A DNA stretch of 64,000 nt from Brucella pecoris (lineage in GTDB: Bacteria > Pseudomonadota > Alphaproteobacteria > Rhizobiales > Rhizobiaceae): the NCBI RefSeq assembly GCF_006376675.1, contig NZ_VEWK01000016.1, positions 1-64,000 of the forward strand, written 5' to 3'. Position numbers and translations under genes: made by a program. This document shows positions 17,694-25,514 of the stretch, one piece after another (the first letter of the stretch is position 1; the number at the start of each line of letters is the position of its first letter). The notes below the pieces were generated by a model. It had not been told where the DNA came from. It did no database searches and worked only from the letters and a program-made list of their open reading frames with translations.

Positions 17694-18134
17694 CTACCCA
17701 CGTATCTTTCGTCGGTATGATGGGCGATTTTCTGCGTGAATCATGCGGAGAATCCTATGAGCGACACTGTGAATCAGGCCCGGACATTCGAGGTTTTGAC
17801 GGCGGAACCTGTGCGGAGCCGACGGCCGCCGCGTGACTGGTCGGATGACGCTGAATGCTTTGTTGGCTGCGGAAATAAAGCTGGCAGCATCATGTGTCGT
17901 GACGCCGGCGAGCCTTGCGACCTGCCCGCCTGCAAGGGGGACTTCTATCGTGGTGAAACCCAGCGTGCTGGTAATCTTTGCCGGGCCAGCCCAGGAAGAA
18001 AAGGGCGCCTGATGGTGGCTACCAAGGAAGTTGATTCCTGTGGCAGTCAGCTCCGCGGCCCATGACGCGTGACCGAGGGAACGAAGGAATACTCCCTTCC
18101 ATGCGCGTCTTTTGAGCTGCTTTGGCGCTGTCAT
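17694..18134 (-). CDS. ORF coupled to hipA; possible helicase N-terminal fragment
   Basis: Encodes 146 residues. The ATG at 18134 overlaps the hipA stop as ATGA and has GGAGG about 9 bases upstream inside hipA, so it should be translated. Residues 10-90 (RRAWKGVFLRSLGHASWAAE, then GFTTIEVPLAGGQVARLAGV) remind me of the N-terminal region that precedes the motor domain in some UvrD/HelD-like helicases, but I cannot confirm this. The C-terminal 50 residues are arginine- and histidine-rich and unlike any helicase, which suggests that a longer gene was cut and runs into unrelated DNA. Treat as a probable truncated third gene of the hipBA operon. Confidence 0.45.
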   Translation of the reverse strand: MTAPKQLKRRAWKGVFLRSLGHASWAAELTATGINFLGSHHQAPFSSWAGPAKITSTLGFTTIEVPLAGGQVARLAGVTTHDAASFISAANKAFSVIRPVTRRPSAPHRFRRQNLECPGLIHSVAHRILRMIHAENRPSYRRKIRG

Positions 18135-19462
18135 TTTTCGGCGCCTCCGCTTGCTATCAGAATGTCCTGGGTAGCGCGAAATGCGTCTTGCAGCGACTTG
18201 TGGTTATCGAGACCTTCGAGAGCATAGCTGTTGAGGAACTGGCGCCCGGCGAACAGCTTGCGGTCGACGGGGTTCAGGTCTGCTTCGTCGCAGACGCCTT
18301 GCCAGTGCTCGGCGATGGTTGTGATCTGATGTTCGATCAGCGCGGCGGCTTCGGTTTCTTTCAGGTGATAATCCGGCGCGGCGGCGAGCAGAGTGGCGAG
18401 CGTGCTGGCGCGGCTATCGCCCTTGATGAGCATGGCCTGCGTGGCTTCGTTGCCGGTACGGCCTTGCGGGCAGATGTCATAGGCAGGCGTCAGCGTCAGC
18501 ATCCTGCCATCCCAGAAGGCGGCATGATTGCGGGCATGGTCGTCGGTGTTACCGCACAGCACATTGAAGCAGATCCGTCCGTAGAGCTCCTTAAGAGTGT
18601 CCTTAGGGTCAGTGAAGCGGTGGCGGATGAGTTCGGCCAAGTCTTCGTAGGAGGCATAGCGGGCCATCATCTCATCGAGGCCCAGCATGGTCAGGGCAGA
18701 AACCATGGCGTGCCGCGTCCAGCCATCTTTTGTATGCGTGCGGTCAAAGCGCTCGATAAGCAGCACGTCCTTATGGGCGGCGCGGGTCATCGACACGGGC
18801 GCTGCGCTCAGTTCGCAGGCCGCTGCCAGCTTCATCGCGATGAATTCGGCCTTCACGACGCTGTAAGTGTCGTTGGCGGCCGAGAATTTAGCGATGAATT
18901 TCTTTGCGCCGTCGTCGATGAGAGCCTTGGGGCGTGCACCACCAATCGACGTGCCGTGATTGAGGGCCTGATCGAGTGCCGGGGTCAGAGGCACGCCTTT
19001 TTCGATAAGGGCGGCCGCTTCCATGAGTTCGGCGAGCGATGCTTGTGCGGCAAGGCGGGGGACATACTCTGTGGCCGATGCCTGGAAATCGAGGGCGCCA
19101 ATGCGGTCAGAGCCCGATTGGAGCAGAAAGGTCAGCTCGCTGATCTCCGGCACGCCAGCAGCGTCGGGCTTTTTGCCCGTCAGCCTATTGATGATGACGC
19201 GGCGACCCCAAGCGTCCGGCGAGGCGTCGCGAATGCAGCTTGCCATTTGTAAGCCGTTGATGGGCGCGATGACTCCTTCCTGGAGGGGGAGTTCAGGTTC
19301 ATAGAGGGAAATGGCGCTCCTACGGCGCCGGTAGCTCGTACCGTAGGTAAAGAGCAGGCGTTCGCCATCCTGGTCCAGGCGGCCCGCGACGACCGGTTCC
19401 GTCGCCCCCGGCAGCCACATCCAGACAAAAGCTTCGGTAGCGTCCGCCTTAGAAGTCATCAT
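18131..19462 (-). CDS. hipA: HipA-family serine/threonine kinase toxin
   Basis: Encodes 443 residues, the usual HipA length. The N-terminal HipA domain includes GRLDQDGERLLFTYGTSYR. The kinase core shows a Gly-rich/Ser loop (HGTSIGGARPKAL), the catalytic loop VLCGNTDDHARNHAAFW and the metal-binding TPAYDICPQ. E. coli HipA phosphorylates glutamyl-tRNA synthetase and causes growth arrest and persistence. It overlaps the antitoxin gene by 14 bases. All catalytic motifs are present. The downstream ORF is coupled by an ATGA overlap. Confidence 0.92.
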   Translation of the reverse strand: MMTSKADATEAFVWMWLPGATEPVVAGRLDQDGERLLFTYGTSYRRRRSAISLYEPELPLQEGVIAPINGLQMASCIRDASPDAWGRRVIINRLTGKKPDAAGVPEISELTFLLQSGSDRIGALDFQASATEYVPRLAAQASLAELMEAAALIEKGVPLTPALDQALNHGTSIGGARPKALIDDGAKKFIAKFSAANDTYSVVKAEFIAMKLAAACELSAAPVSMTRAAHKDVLLIERFDRTHTKDGWTRHAMVSALTMLGLDEMMARYASYEDLAELIRHRFTDPKDTLKELYGRICFNVLCGNTDDHARNHAAFWDGRMLTLTPAYDICPQGRTGNEATQAMLIKGDSRASTLATLLAAAPDYHLKETEAAALIEHQITTIAEHWQGVCDEADLNPVDRKLFAGRQFLNSYALEGLDNHKSLQDAFRATQDILIASGGAEK

Positions 19463-19802
19463 CGATTTCCTTCACACTGTGGCGGACGCTCTTAGGCAGA
19501 AGGGTCAGTTTTTCGTCAAGGCGGGCATTGTGCATCTGGAGGGTGCGCTCGTCATAGTCGAACAGGCGTACGCCGACGATGGAGGCGACCTCAAAGGCGA
19601 TGCCGATCTCGGGGCCCGGCGCGCCTTTTTCGATGCTGGAAAGGGTCGTGCGGCTGATGCCGGCGCGGTCGGCCAGTTCTTGCGCGGTCAGGCCGCGCTC
19701 GGCACGGCCGACGCGGATCAGCTTGCCGAGCATGGCGAGCGCCTGGTGTGTGACTCTGGAGTAGCTTCTCTGACGGGGCACGGTTATACCTGATTTGTTC
19801 AT
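19449..19802 (-). CDS. hipB: HipB-type XRE antitoxin/repressor
   Basis: Encodes 117 residues with an XRE helix-turn-helix: LGKLIRVGRAERGLTAQELA followed by DRAGISRTTLSSIEKG. The C-terminal tail is charged. It binds HipA and represses the operon. The start at 19802 (ATG AAC AAA) lies inside a 13-base box, TTTGTTCATTTGA on the plus strand, that recurs 81 bases upstream, suggesting a duplicated promoter/operator region. Confidence 0.88.
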   Translation of the reverse strand: MNKSGITVPRQRSYSRVTHQALAMLGKLIRVGRAERGLTAQELADRAGISRTTLSSIEKGAPGPEIGIAFEVASIVGVRLFDYDERTLQMHNARLDEKLTLLPKSVRHSVKEIDDDF

Positions 19803-19930
19803 TTGAGTGGACGTGATGCCTTCTCATGTCCGGAATTTTGCACATTATGCCATAGGGCTGACGTCTAGTCAAGCTTTGTTCATTTGATTGATCATAAGAG
19901 TTGTTCGTGCCCAGAATTTTGTACAAACTA
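19794..19930 (+). promoter_or_regulatory. Duplicated hipB leader with repeated boxes
   Basis: TTTGTTCATTTGA occurs at 19794-19806 (covering the hipB start codon) and again at 19875-19887. Each is followed about 25 bases later by a GAATTTTG-containing box (GGAATTTTGCACA near 19832 and AGAATTTTGTACA near 19914). This looks like an old tandem duplication of about 80 bases, and the boxes could be HipB binding sites. Confidence 0.55.
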
Positions 19931-19991
19931 AAAGTCTTGCGCGCCCGCGAGCGGTCAGGCTCTAGTCTTTGCCCGGAGCCCCGCAACGGGT

Positions 19992-20807
19992 GGCACCGTT
20001 ACCTTAATCAGAGCGTAAACATCAGCGGCGATAACAGGGTATGACGGAACCTCGCGCCTCACTTTATCACCGCCATCGTTTTCCAGCCGAAATCATCGCC
20101 GAAGCTGTGTGGCTGTATTTCCGCTTTCCCTTGAGCTTTCGCATGGTTGAAGACATGCTGGCCTACCGGGGGATTATTGTTACCCGCAAAACGGTCCGCG
20201 AATGGGCTGAGAAGTTCGGGCGAGACTATACCAACAAAATCCGTCGCCGTACCCCACGCCTTGGTGATAAATGGCACTTGGATGAAGTCGTTATTACGAT
20301 AAAAGGCAAACGCCATTTTCTGTGGCGCGCTGTTGATCAGGATGGCTTTGTGTTGGAAGTTTTGGTTCAAAAACGCCGTGATACCAAGGCTTCCAAGCGT
20401 TTCATGCGTAAACTGCTATCCAGTCAGGGTGCTTCTCCTCGTATCATGGTCACAGATAAGCTTGGCTCTTATGGAACGGCCAAGCGGGAGATCGGTCTCA
20501 CTCTATGTGATCATCGTCAGCATAAGAGGCTGAACAATCGGGCTGAGAATTCCCACCAGCCCATACGGCGGCGCGAGCGGGTGATGAAGCGATTCAAATC
20601 AGCACGACATTTGCAACGCTTCGCATCAGTCCACGACCCGATTTACAACCTTCGTCACTTTCCCCGCAATCAATTCAACGCCACTGATCATCGCGAACTA
20701 CGACAAACCGCCACCAGCATGTGGCGTGAAATCGCATGCCTGAAAGCCAAGTAGGAACAACAATATAGGCCGAGTTACGCTCGCGCTCCGATTAAGGTAA
20801 CGGTGCC
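19992..20807 (+). mobile_element. IS6-family insertion sequence
   Basis: An element of 816 bases bounded by 24-base inverted repeats that begin GGCACCGTTACCTTAATC at both ends with one mismatch. The size and single transposase fit the IS6/IS26 family. The flanking 8 bases differ (CAACGGGT on the left, CGCCCCAT on the right), so no target duplication is present. Confidence 0.92.
20041..20754 (+). CDS. IS6-family transposase
   Basis: Encodes 237 residues, the usual size. The N-terminal HTH (FPLSFRMVEDMLAYRGIIVT) is followed by the DDE domain with KWHLDEVVI, MVTDKLGSY and NNRAENSHQPIRRRERVMKR carrying D, D and E. The enzyme drives replicative cointegrate formation and adjacent deletions. It appears intact. 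Confidence 0.94.
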   Translation: MTEPRASLYHRHRFPAEIIAEAVWLYFRFPLSFRMVEDMLAYRGIIVTRKTVREWAEKFGRDYTNKIRRRTPRLGDKWHLDEVVITIKGKRHFLWRAVDQDGFVLEVLVQKRRDTKASKRFMRKLLSSQGASPRIMVTDKLGSYGTAKREIGLTLCDHRQHKRLNNRAENSHQPIRRRERVMKRFKSARHLQRFASVHDPIYNLRHFPRNQFNATDHRELRQTATSMWREIACLKAK

Positions 20808-20872
20808 CGCCCCATATTCTCACGGACATATCCGTTACATCAGAGAAAAGCGGATCACATCTGGCTTCTGCT

Positions 20873-21001
20873 TTATTCCGCACCCAAAACATAATCCACC
20901 CAAGCAGGCCTATGTTCCGGCATCATCAATAAAGATGCCGAGATGCCATGGCGCAACAATGCAATTAGCTTGAACGCATCATGCCAGATCGGGCAATCCA
21001 T
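20873..21001 (-). other. Short ORF, possible gene remnant
   Basis: Reads about 42 codons: MDCPIWHDAFKLIALLRHGI then SASLLMMPEHRPAWVDYVLG. The translation looks protein-like, but there is no clear SD and a stop lies shortly upstream of the ATG, so it may be the C-terminal remnant of a gene cut next to the IS6 copy. No family recognised. Confidence 0.25.
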
Positions 21002-21119
21002 TTGCATTCCCGCGGCTCATTTCGTTTATGGTCTTACGGTAACGGGTCTTGCGACCAGTAAGGAGGACAAATGACTGTCATACTTCCTAGCAGCGGACGT
21101 AGCATAGTGACTGCCGCTG

Positions 21120-21440
21120 TCACGCCGTGCGAACATCTCCGATGAATTCCTCGAGTGTGATCAGATGTGGGCGCACCGCTTGTAGATAGGCGTCATGGAT
21201 TCCAGCCGGGACGACAAGACGCACGCCTACTTCGGTCATTTCACGGAATTGCGCTTCTGAAACATCTTCCTGAAGGGTCAGACGATGTTTCGTTCGAATG
21301 CGTTCGACTTCATTTATAATCTGCCGCCATCTGTCCTTGCATGTTGTTTTTGCGCCAAGCATACGTAATCGATGCGCTGGAAATGATGCGTCCTCATAGG
21401 CTGTAATGTTCGGGACCAACCCATCAGATTCAATATCAGT
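21120..21440 (-). pseudogene. C-terminal remnant of EcoRII-like restriction endonuclease
   Basis: The translation DGLVPNITAYEDASFPAHRL, MLGAKTTCKDRWRQIINEVE, RIRTKHRLTLQEDVSEAQFR and VRLVVPAGIHDAYL matches the end of the EcoRII catalytic domain as I know it (the TCKDRWRQ block and the KH.LTLQ..VSE block). Only about 105 residues remain. An open frame reaches 21479, but its first residues (MVHVMVH) merely translate the operator repeats of the divergent toxin-antitoxin operon. Upstream domains and any methyltransferase are missing, so this is a truncated gene. Confidence 0.75.
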
Positions 21441-21458
21441 TGCCGGGTCAATATTGAC

Positions 21459-21523
21459 ATGGACCATAACATGGACCATTTATTATGCAAAGTATGTGCG
21501 AAACACAAAGGAACATGGACCAT
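21459..21523 (+). promoter_or_regulatory. Triple ATGGACCAT repeat, probable antitoxin operator
   Basis: ATGGACCAT occurs at 21459-21467, 21471-21479 and 21515-21523. It is a near palindrome. The first two are 12 bases apart; the third overlaps the antitoxin start codon at 21522. Phd/YefM antitoxins bind such repeats to repress their own operon. Confidence 0.7.
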
Positions 21524-21779
21524 GCGCGTATCTGTCAGTGACGCGAAAGGCCAGCTCACCGAACTGGTAAAGCGAGCCGAAGCCGGGGATGAAGTCATTT
21601 TGACCCGTCGCGGCCATGAGATCGCACGGCTTGTAGCCGTTGCGACAGCGCCCGGCCCTAAGGGCCGACGCGCACTGATGGAAAGGGTGAGGGCAACGGC
21701 GGCGGCGAAAGCATTACCCGGGGCTAATGCTGCGCGTAGTCAGGACTTTCTTTATGACGACGATGGGATGCCCATATGA
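21522..21779 (+). CDS. Phd/YefM-family antitoxin
   Basis: Encodes 85 residues from the ATG at 21522, with AAAGGA upstream. The N terminus, MRVSVSDAKGQLTELVKRAE then GDEVILTRRGHEIARLV, is the classic Phd/YefM DNA-binding fold. The C-terminal tail (RSQDFLYDDDGMPI) should bind the toxin. Its stop overlaps the PIN gene start as ATGA. Three ATGGACCAT boxes precede it, one covering its start codon. Confidence 0.92.
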   Translation: MRVSVSDAKGQLTELVKRAEAGDEVILTRRGHEIARLVAVATAPGPKGRRALMERVRATAAAKALPGANAARSQDFLYDDDGMPI

Positions 21780-22159
21780 TCGCCGTCGATACATCCGCGC
21801 TCATGGCGATCGTCCTCAATGAGCCCAAAGGCGAAGCTTGCATGACCGCAATCGAACAGTCTGATGAGCTATTGATTTCCGCAGGAACAGTTACTGAAGC
21901 CCTCATTGTTGCTGCGCGACGTAATGTCGGTGAAGAGGTTGACGCATTGATTTCCGGGCTCGGCTTCGAAATCGTATCCGTGACAGCCGCTTCCGCACGC
22001 CGGGTCGCTAACGCTTACGCCAGATGGGGCAAAGGCATTCACCCAGCTTCGCTCAACTATGGTGACTGCTTTTCCTATGAAGTTGCTCACGAGCATGGCT
22101 GTCCCTTGCTCTATGTAGGAGACGACTTCGTTCAAACAGACCTGCGCTCGGTTCTATAA
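21776..22159 (+). CDS. PIN-domain ribonuclease toxin (VapC-like)
   Basis: Encodes 127 residues. PIN motifs are MIAVDTSALMAIVLNEP at the N terminus, VTEALIVAARR in the middle, and LNYGDCFSYEVAHEHGCPLL then YVGDDF at the C terminus; the acidic residues are all present. It is coupled to the antitoxin by a four-base overlap. This is a complete type II toxin-antitoxin pair next to a dead restriction gene. Confidence 0.92.
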   Translation: MIAVDTSALMAIVLNEPKGEACMTAIEQSDELLISAGTVTEALIVAARRNVGEEVDALISGLGFEIVSVTAASARRVANAYARWGKGIHPASLNYGDCFSYEVAHEHGCPLLYVGDDFVQTDLRSVL

Positions 22160-22636
22160 TGGTTGACTCCAGCCAATGCGATATCCGGTTAACCGGCGAT
22201 GCAATGTTTCTCACCGCTATGACTTCTTCGAGAAAGCAGCGTCGGTATTGTCTCGACCAAATGAAATAAGCTGGTTGCGCGCCTAGGATGCATTATTTTC
22301 CCATCGGTTCCAGAATAACGCGCCTGCTAATAACACCATTTCGGCACCAGAACCCTTTTCTTTCACGATGACTCATATCCGCATGATGCGAAGTAGTTTT
22401 GAGCATTTTGTGAATCGATATAGGCTCTAACGGTGAATGAACCGCAATACTATCCGATTCCTGGACACGCTGCCCCGGACGCCTACCAAATTCCCGATGC
22501 GTGTTTTCGGATATTGTTTCCTGCACACTTCAAATTTGAGATCGTGCTTGATAGGATCCGCCGCGTGTAAACATCACCGATAACGTGACCGGAGATGTCT
22601 GCATATCCCCGGCGGTCCGGGAAGAGCGTCGGGGAT
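22160..22636. other. Intergenic region
   Basis: About 480 bases. One leftward open frame (22293-22526) starts with GTG but lacks an SD and any domain; I do not support it. No repeat or RNA recognised. Confidence 0.35.
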
Positions 22637-22831
22637 TTAAATGATTTGGGCAATTACGATGACTGTCGCAACACAGCACATGCACACCATAATGACGTAT
22701 CGTACAGAAAACAGTTCGCTGAACCAATCATCGAAACGATGATCCTGTGCTGATTCCGCCTGTTCGTTGGCTTCAGTGGTGAAAAGCGCGTTTAACACTT
22801 TTGATTTATGATAATCGAGACGACCATGCAT
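22637..22831 (-). CDS. Small tail-anchored-like membrane protein
   Basis: Encodes 64 residues. A clear AGGAG site sits 7 bases before the ATG at 22831. The first 40 residues are polar (KSKVLNALFTTEANEQAESA); residues 42-64 form a single hydrophobic segment (VRYVIMVCMCCVATVIVIAQ) ending at the C terminus, so the protein should be anchored with its N terminus in the cytoplasm. No family recognised. Confidence 0.55.
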   Translation of the reverse strand: MHGRLDYHKSKVLNALFTTEANEQAESAQDHRFDDWFSELFSVRYVIMVCMCCVATVIVIAQII

Positions 22832-22931
22832 GACCCCGCTCCTGCATATTGAGAGTGGTATTTATCATAAAGTCAAATTTCGATCATCTTTGACTTTCGT
22901 TGATCGACATAAGTTTACAACCGTACCGTCG

Positions 22932-23207
22932 TCAAACGGTAGCGGGCTGTAAAACCGTGAACAGCGCCCCACCATCGCGGTCCAGATCCTGAATATCCAG
23001 GAGAAGCAAGCCATCGGATTCGGGCACCACGAGTTCCGTCTTTGTGGCGTTCATTGCGGCTGCAACGGCCTTTTTGTTTCCCCACGCTTTTCCACGCCTG
23101 GTCACATCCGGACCATCTTCAGGCCTAGCGATGCTGAATTCAACGCCGCCCACATCAATGCCGTCGCAGATGAGATTTCCGGTTCCATGCAATAATGTAA
23201 CAGCCAT
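22932..23207 (-). CDS. Hypothetical small protein
   Basis: Encodes 91 residues from the ATG at 23207, with AGGGAG 5 bases upstream; an earlier in-frame start at 23237 has none. Beta-rich looking (VTLLHGTGNLICDGIDVGGV, SDGLLLLDIQDLDRDGGALF). No domain recognised. It lies beside the SyrB-like gene group on the same strand as two of its members. Confidence 0.55.
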   Translation of the reverse strand: MAVTLLHGTGNLICDGIDVGGVEFSIARPEDGPDVTRRGKAWGNKKAVAAAMNATKTELVVPESDGLLLLDIQDLDRDGGALFTVLQPATV

Positions 23208-23255
23208 CACTACTCCCTGTTTCTTAATCAAAATCATCCAAAGTTTAGCAGCTTG

Positions 23256-23759
23256 TCAGTTTTCAGAACCATCCTGCTTCGCTTTTAACCGCTCATTCAA
23301 TAGGAGCTTGAGCCGCGCATTTTCCGCTTCCAGCTCTTCCAGTTCTTCGTCTGTCACCGGTCCGTCTTCAGGCTTGGGATTTGGCCTTTTCGCACGAGGC
23401 CGCTTTTGCGGTGATTTGAGAACGGGAGGCGAGGCTAGAATTTCATCTATCCCCTCCTCTTTCCGCTCGGGCTCCACAACAACTGGCCCTTCTTGAGGGA
23501 CCTTCGGCTCTTCAGCGGACGATAACACCTCAGAAGAAGCGACGGGCTCGACCTTTGGGGCTGCTGCCTTGCCATTTATTTCATCGGGATCTGTGGTCGT
23601 AACTTTGATGGATAGTCGCGTTGGCAATATAGGTTCAGGCTGCTCAGAGCTTTCGCCGGCTGTGGGTTCAGCATCTGGCTTTTCGTTCGGCAAAGCCGAC
23701 CTCTTCCGCGATCGCCAACTCTTCAACCGCGCAACGAGACGTTCCCCCAGTGACTTCAT
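23256..23759 (-). CDS. Disordered protein with SyrB-like coiled-coil tail
   Basis: Encodes 167 residues from the ATG at 23759; the frame is open further but without a site. The basic N terminus (MKSLGERLVARLKSWRSRKR) is followed by a long low-complexity Pro/Glu/Lys region and another basic patch (SPQKRPRAKRPNPKP). It ends in a heptad-like tail ELEELEAENARLKLLLNERL that matches the C-terminal tails of the SyrB-like protein at 24732 and its neighbour at 23914. No enzyme domain. It may be a DNA- or partner-binding accessory of the SyrB-like regulator. Confidence 0.6.
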   Translation of the reverse strand: MKSLGERLVARLKSWRSRKRSALPNEKPDAEPTAGESSEQPEPILPTRLSIKVTTTDPDEINGKAAAPKVEPVASSEVLSSAEEPKVPQEGPVVVEPERKEEGIDEILASPPVLKSPQKRPRAKRPNPKPEDGPVTDEELEELEAENARLKLLLNERLKAKQDGSEN

Positions 23760-23913
23760 CGTGATCGACCTCCCTATCTGGTGTGCCGAGATGCTGTCAG
23801 CTTGAGCCTGACAACACAATAGTTTTGGCAACCATGGGCCCTTACACATGTCACCAGAACGCTTGAACAGATCAGTTATCGAGGCTGGCAGAGCAGTCTT
23901 AGCGATCGTTTCT

Positions 23914-24480
23914 CTACTGCTGTTCCAATCGTCGAAGCATTTTGAGCAACTGTCTGTTCTCCATGCGCAATCTGGCGGCCAGTTCACGTTTCAGATCGGC
24001 ATTCTCTATTTCAAGAGCTGACAATTCAGCCTGAATATCGGGCTCGGCAACCACCCGATTTGCCGCTTCTTGTTTCTGTGAAGCTGATTTTTTCAAACTG
24101 CGTCGAACAGATGGCTTTTTCTTCCTGACAATAGCATCCGCCACCATGTTTGCTGTTTGCAGCTCTTCCATTGCGATTAGCGCCTCTTCAGGCCCTGAGG
24201 CGTCAATGTTGGAAAGTTCTGGCTCGCTCAGAGCCTCTTCAACTTGCTTGATGACCGGCTCAGTTTGCGGCACAGCATTTATGGTCGTGGTCTCAGATTT
24301 GCGTTCAATCGGCTTGGATAGATCAGGCTGGACCCGAACCTCCACTGGAGATTGGGGCGCATCGGCCTCCACTTGCCGGGCAATCGACTTCAGATCCAGA
24401 TTTCCCCACAAAGATGACGAGCCCTTGCGAGTACGCTTGTTCTTATATTCAACGACAATATTACGGTTTGGATTTTTCAT
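23914..24480 (-). CDS. Hypothetical protein with SyrB-like coiled-coil tail
   Basis: Encodes 188 residues. The ATG at 24480 is preceded by GGAAAG at 10 bases; a TTG at 24531 could add 17 residues. The basic N terminus (MKNPNRNIVVEYKNKRTRKG) and SSLWGNLDLKSIARQVE look conserved and structured. The middle is low-complexity. The end, SALEIENADLKRELAARLRM then ENRQLLKMLRRLEQQ, closely resembles the SyrB-like tail. Divergent from the SyrB-like gene across 251 bases, so the two may share regulation. Confidence 0.6.
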   Translation of the reverse strand: MKNPNRNIVVEYKNKRTRKGSSSLWGNLDLKSIARQVEADAPQSPVEVRVQPDLSKPIERKSETTTINAVPQTEPVIKQVEEALSEPELSNIDASGPEEALIAMEELQTANMVADAIVRKKKPSVRRSLKKSASQKQEAANRVVAEPDIQAELSALEIENADLKRELAARLRMENRQLLKMLRRLEQQ

Positions 24481-24731
24481 CCGTGAGTAGCTTTCCAGAG
24501 GAGATTTGAAGGTACGCTCCACGCGCGTCAAAGGGCCTTTTACCAGTAGCTACATATTACGCGGCGGATTTTCAACACTCAACAGAATGTCCGACCTGCT
24601 CGATATGTCCTGAAAGCAAGTTCATCTCATCTTGAACACATGATGTACACGGCCTTATTGTTACATCAACCATTGACCTGTATTTTTGACGCCTAAATGA
24701 ATTTCCAAACATCGATCTGGAGAAGCATACC

Positions 24732-25265
24732 ATGGCAGACGAAACCATTGTAGCAGTAAACGAGACACCAGTTGAGGTGAGAAGCGCCGAGCCTGTGGGT
24801 GCCACGAAGAAAACCCGTGCACCACGCAAAAAAGCTGAGCCTAGGCCCGCAAAGGCGGCTGCAGCACCTGCCGCTAAAACCACGAGGGCCGCATCCAGAC
24901 CAGAGAAAGCGGCCAAAGCTGCTTCAAAAGCAGCACCCGCTGCAACACCACCGGTAGAGAACAAGCGCAACAAGTACACGCCGGCCCAGCGCGCCTCCAT
25001 CCTTGCTTCGATCGAAAAAGCAACAAAAGACGGCAAGACCACTCTCAAGGCTGCATTGCAGCAGACTAAAGTGAGTGAGCAGACCTACTATAACTGGAAG
25101 AACGCTGCTACAAAGAAAGCGCCCGCGCCGTCGGCAGGGTCGTCCAGCGATGATCTTTCCAGCTTGGTTGCACTGGAAGCAGAGAACCTCAAGCTACGCC
25201 AGGAACTTGCTGCAAAGCTGCGTGCTGAGAATGAAGAGTTGCGTAGACGTCTGGGTCGAACCTGA
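24732..25265 (+). CDS. SyrB-like transcriptional regulator
   Basis: Encodes 177 residues. Order: an Ala/Lys/Pro-rich basic N-terminal region resembling histone H1 tails (KKTRAPRKKAEPRPAKAAAA); a helix-turn-helix-like block KRNKYTPAQRASILASIEKA, KVSEQTYYNWKNAA, similar to transposase OrfA HTHs; and a C-terminal coiled coil ALEAENLKLRQELAAKLRAE, NEELRRRLG. This layout is that of Sinorhizobium SyrB, described as a repressor acting on syrM in exopolysaccharide/nodulation control. Members are widespread in Rhizobiales and the target here is unknown. ATG at 24732 follows GGAGAAG. Confidence 0.82.
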   Translation: MADETIVAVNETPVEVRSAEPVGATKKTRAPRKKAEPRPAKAAAAPAAKTTRAASRPEKAAKAASKAAPAATPPVENKRNKYTPAQRASILASIEKATKDGKTTLKAALQQTKVSEQTYYNWKNAATKKAPAPSAGSSSDDLSSLVALEAENLKLRQELAAKLRAENEELRRRLGRT

Positions 25266-25514
25266 GGCGAATTGCTCCGCAGCATCTGCACCAGGGTGCT
25301 GACAAAACAGATGACTTCCCACGTGTAAGTCATCTGTTGGCCTTTCGATGATGAAAATTCGAAGCCTTTGTTCTCTCCTTCCAAAGGCTCTCTAATAAGG
25401 CCAAGAGTGAGGATTACCATTCCGCACAACTTCTGGTCTGGATTAGTGCATGACGACTACCAAGCGTCACGGGCAGGATTATGCTGACTGCCAATACCAA
25501 GATGGAGTCACATC
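25266..25514. other. Intergenic with possible terminator
   Basis: Just after the SyrB-like gene, CAGATGACTT (25310-25319) and its complement AAGTCATCTG (25327-25336) form a 10-base stem with a 7-base loop, a plausible terminator. The right end carries GGAG before the next gene. Confidence 0.5.
25310..25336 (+). terminator. Stem-loop after the SyrB-like gene
   Basis: Perfect 10-base arms (CAGATGACTT / AAGTCATCTG) around CCCACGT, followed by TTGGCCTTTCG. It lies 45 bases after the SyrB-like stop. The T-run is weak, so it could be a partial terminator. Confidence 0.55.

Noticed and set aside
18122..19252. 376-codon plus-strand open frame
   Set aside because: Exact antisense of hipA; no recognisable motif, while hipA has all its kinase motifs.
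22293..22526. 77-codon minus-strand frame starting with GTG
   Set aside because: No Shine-Dalgarno, no domain, low-complexity translation.
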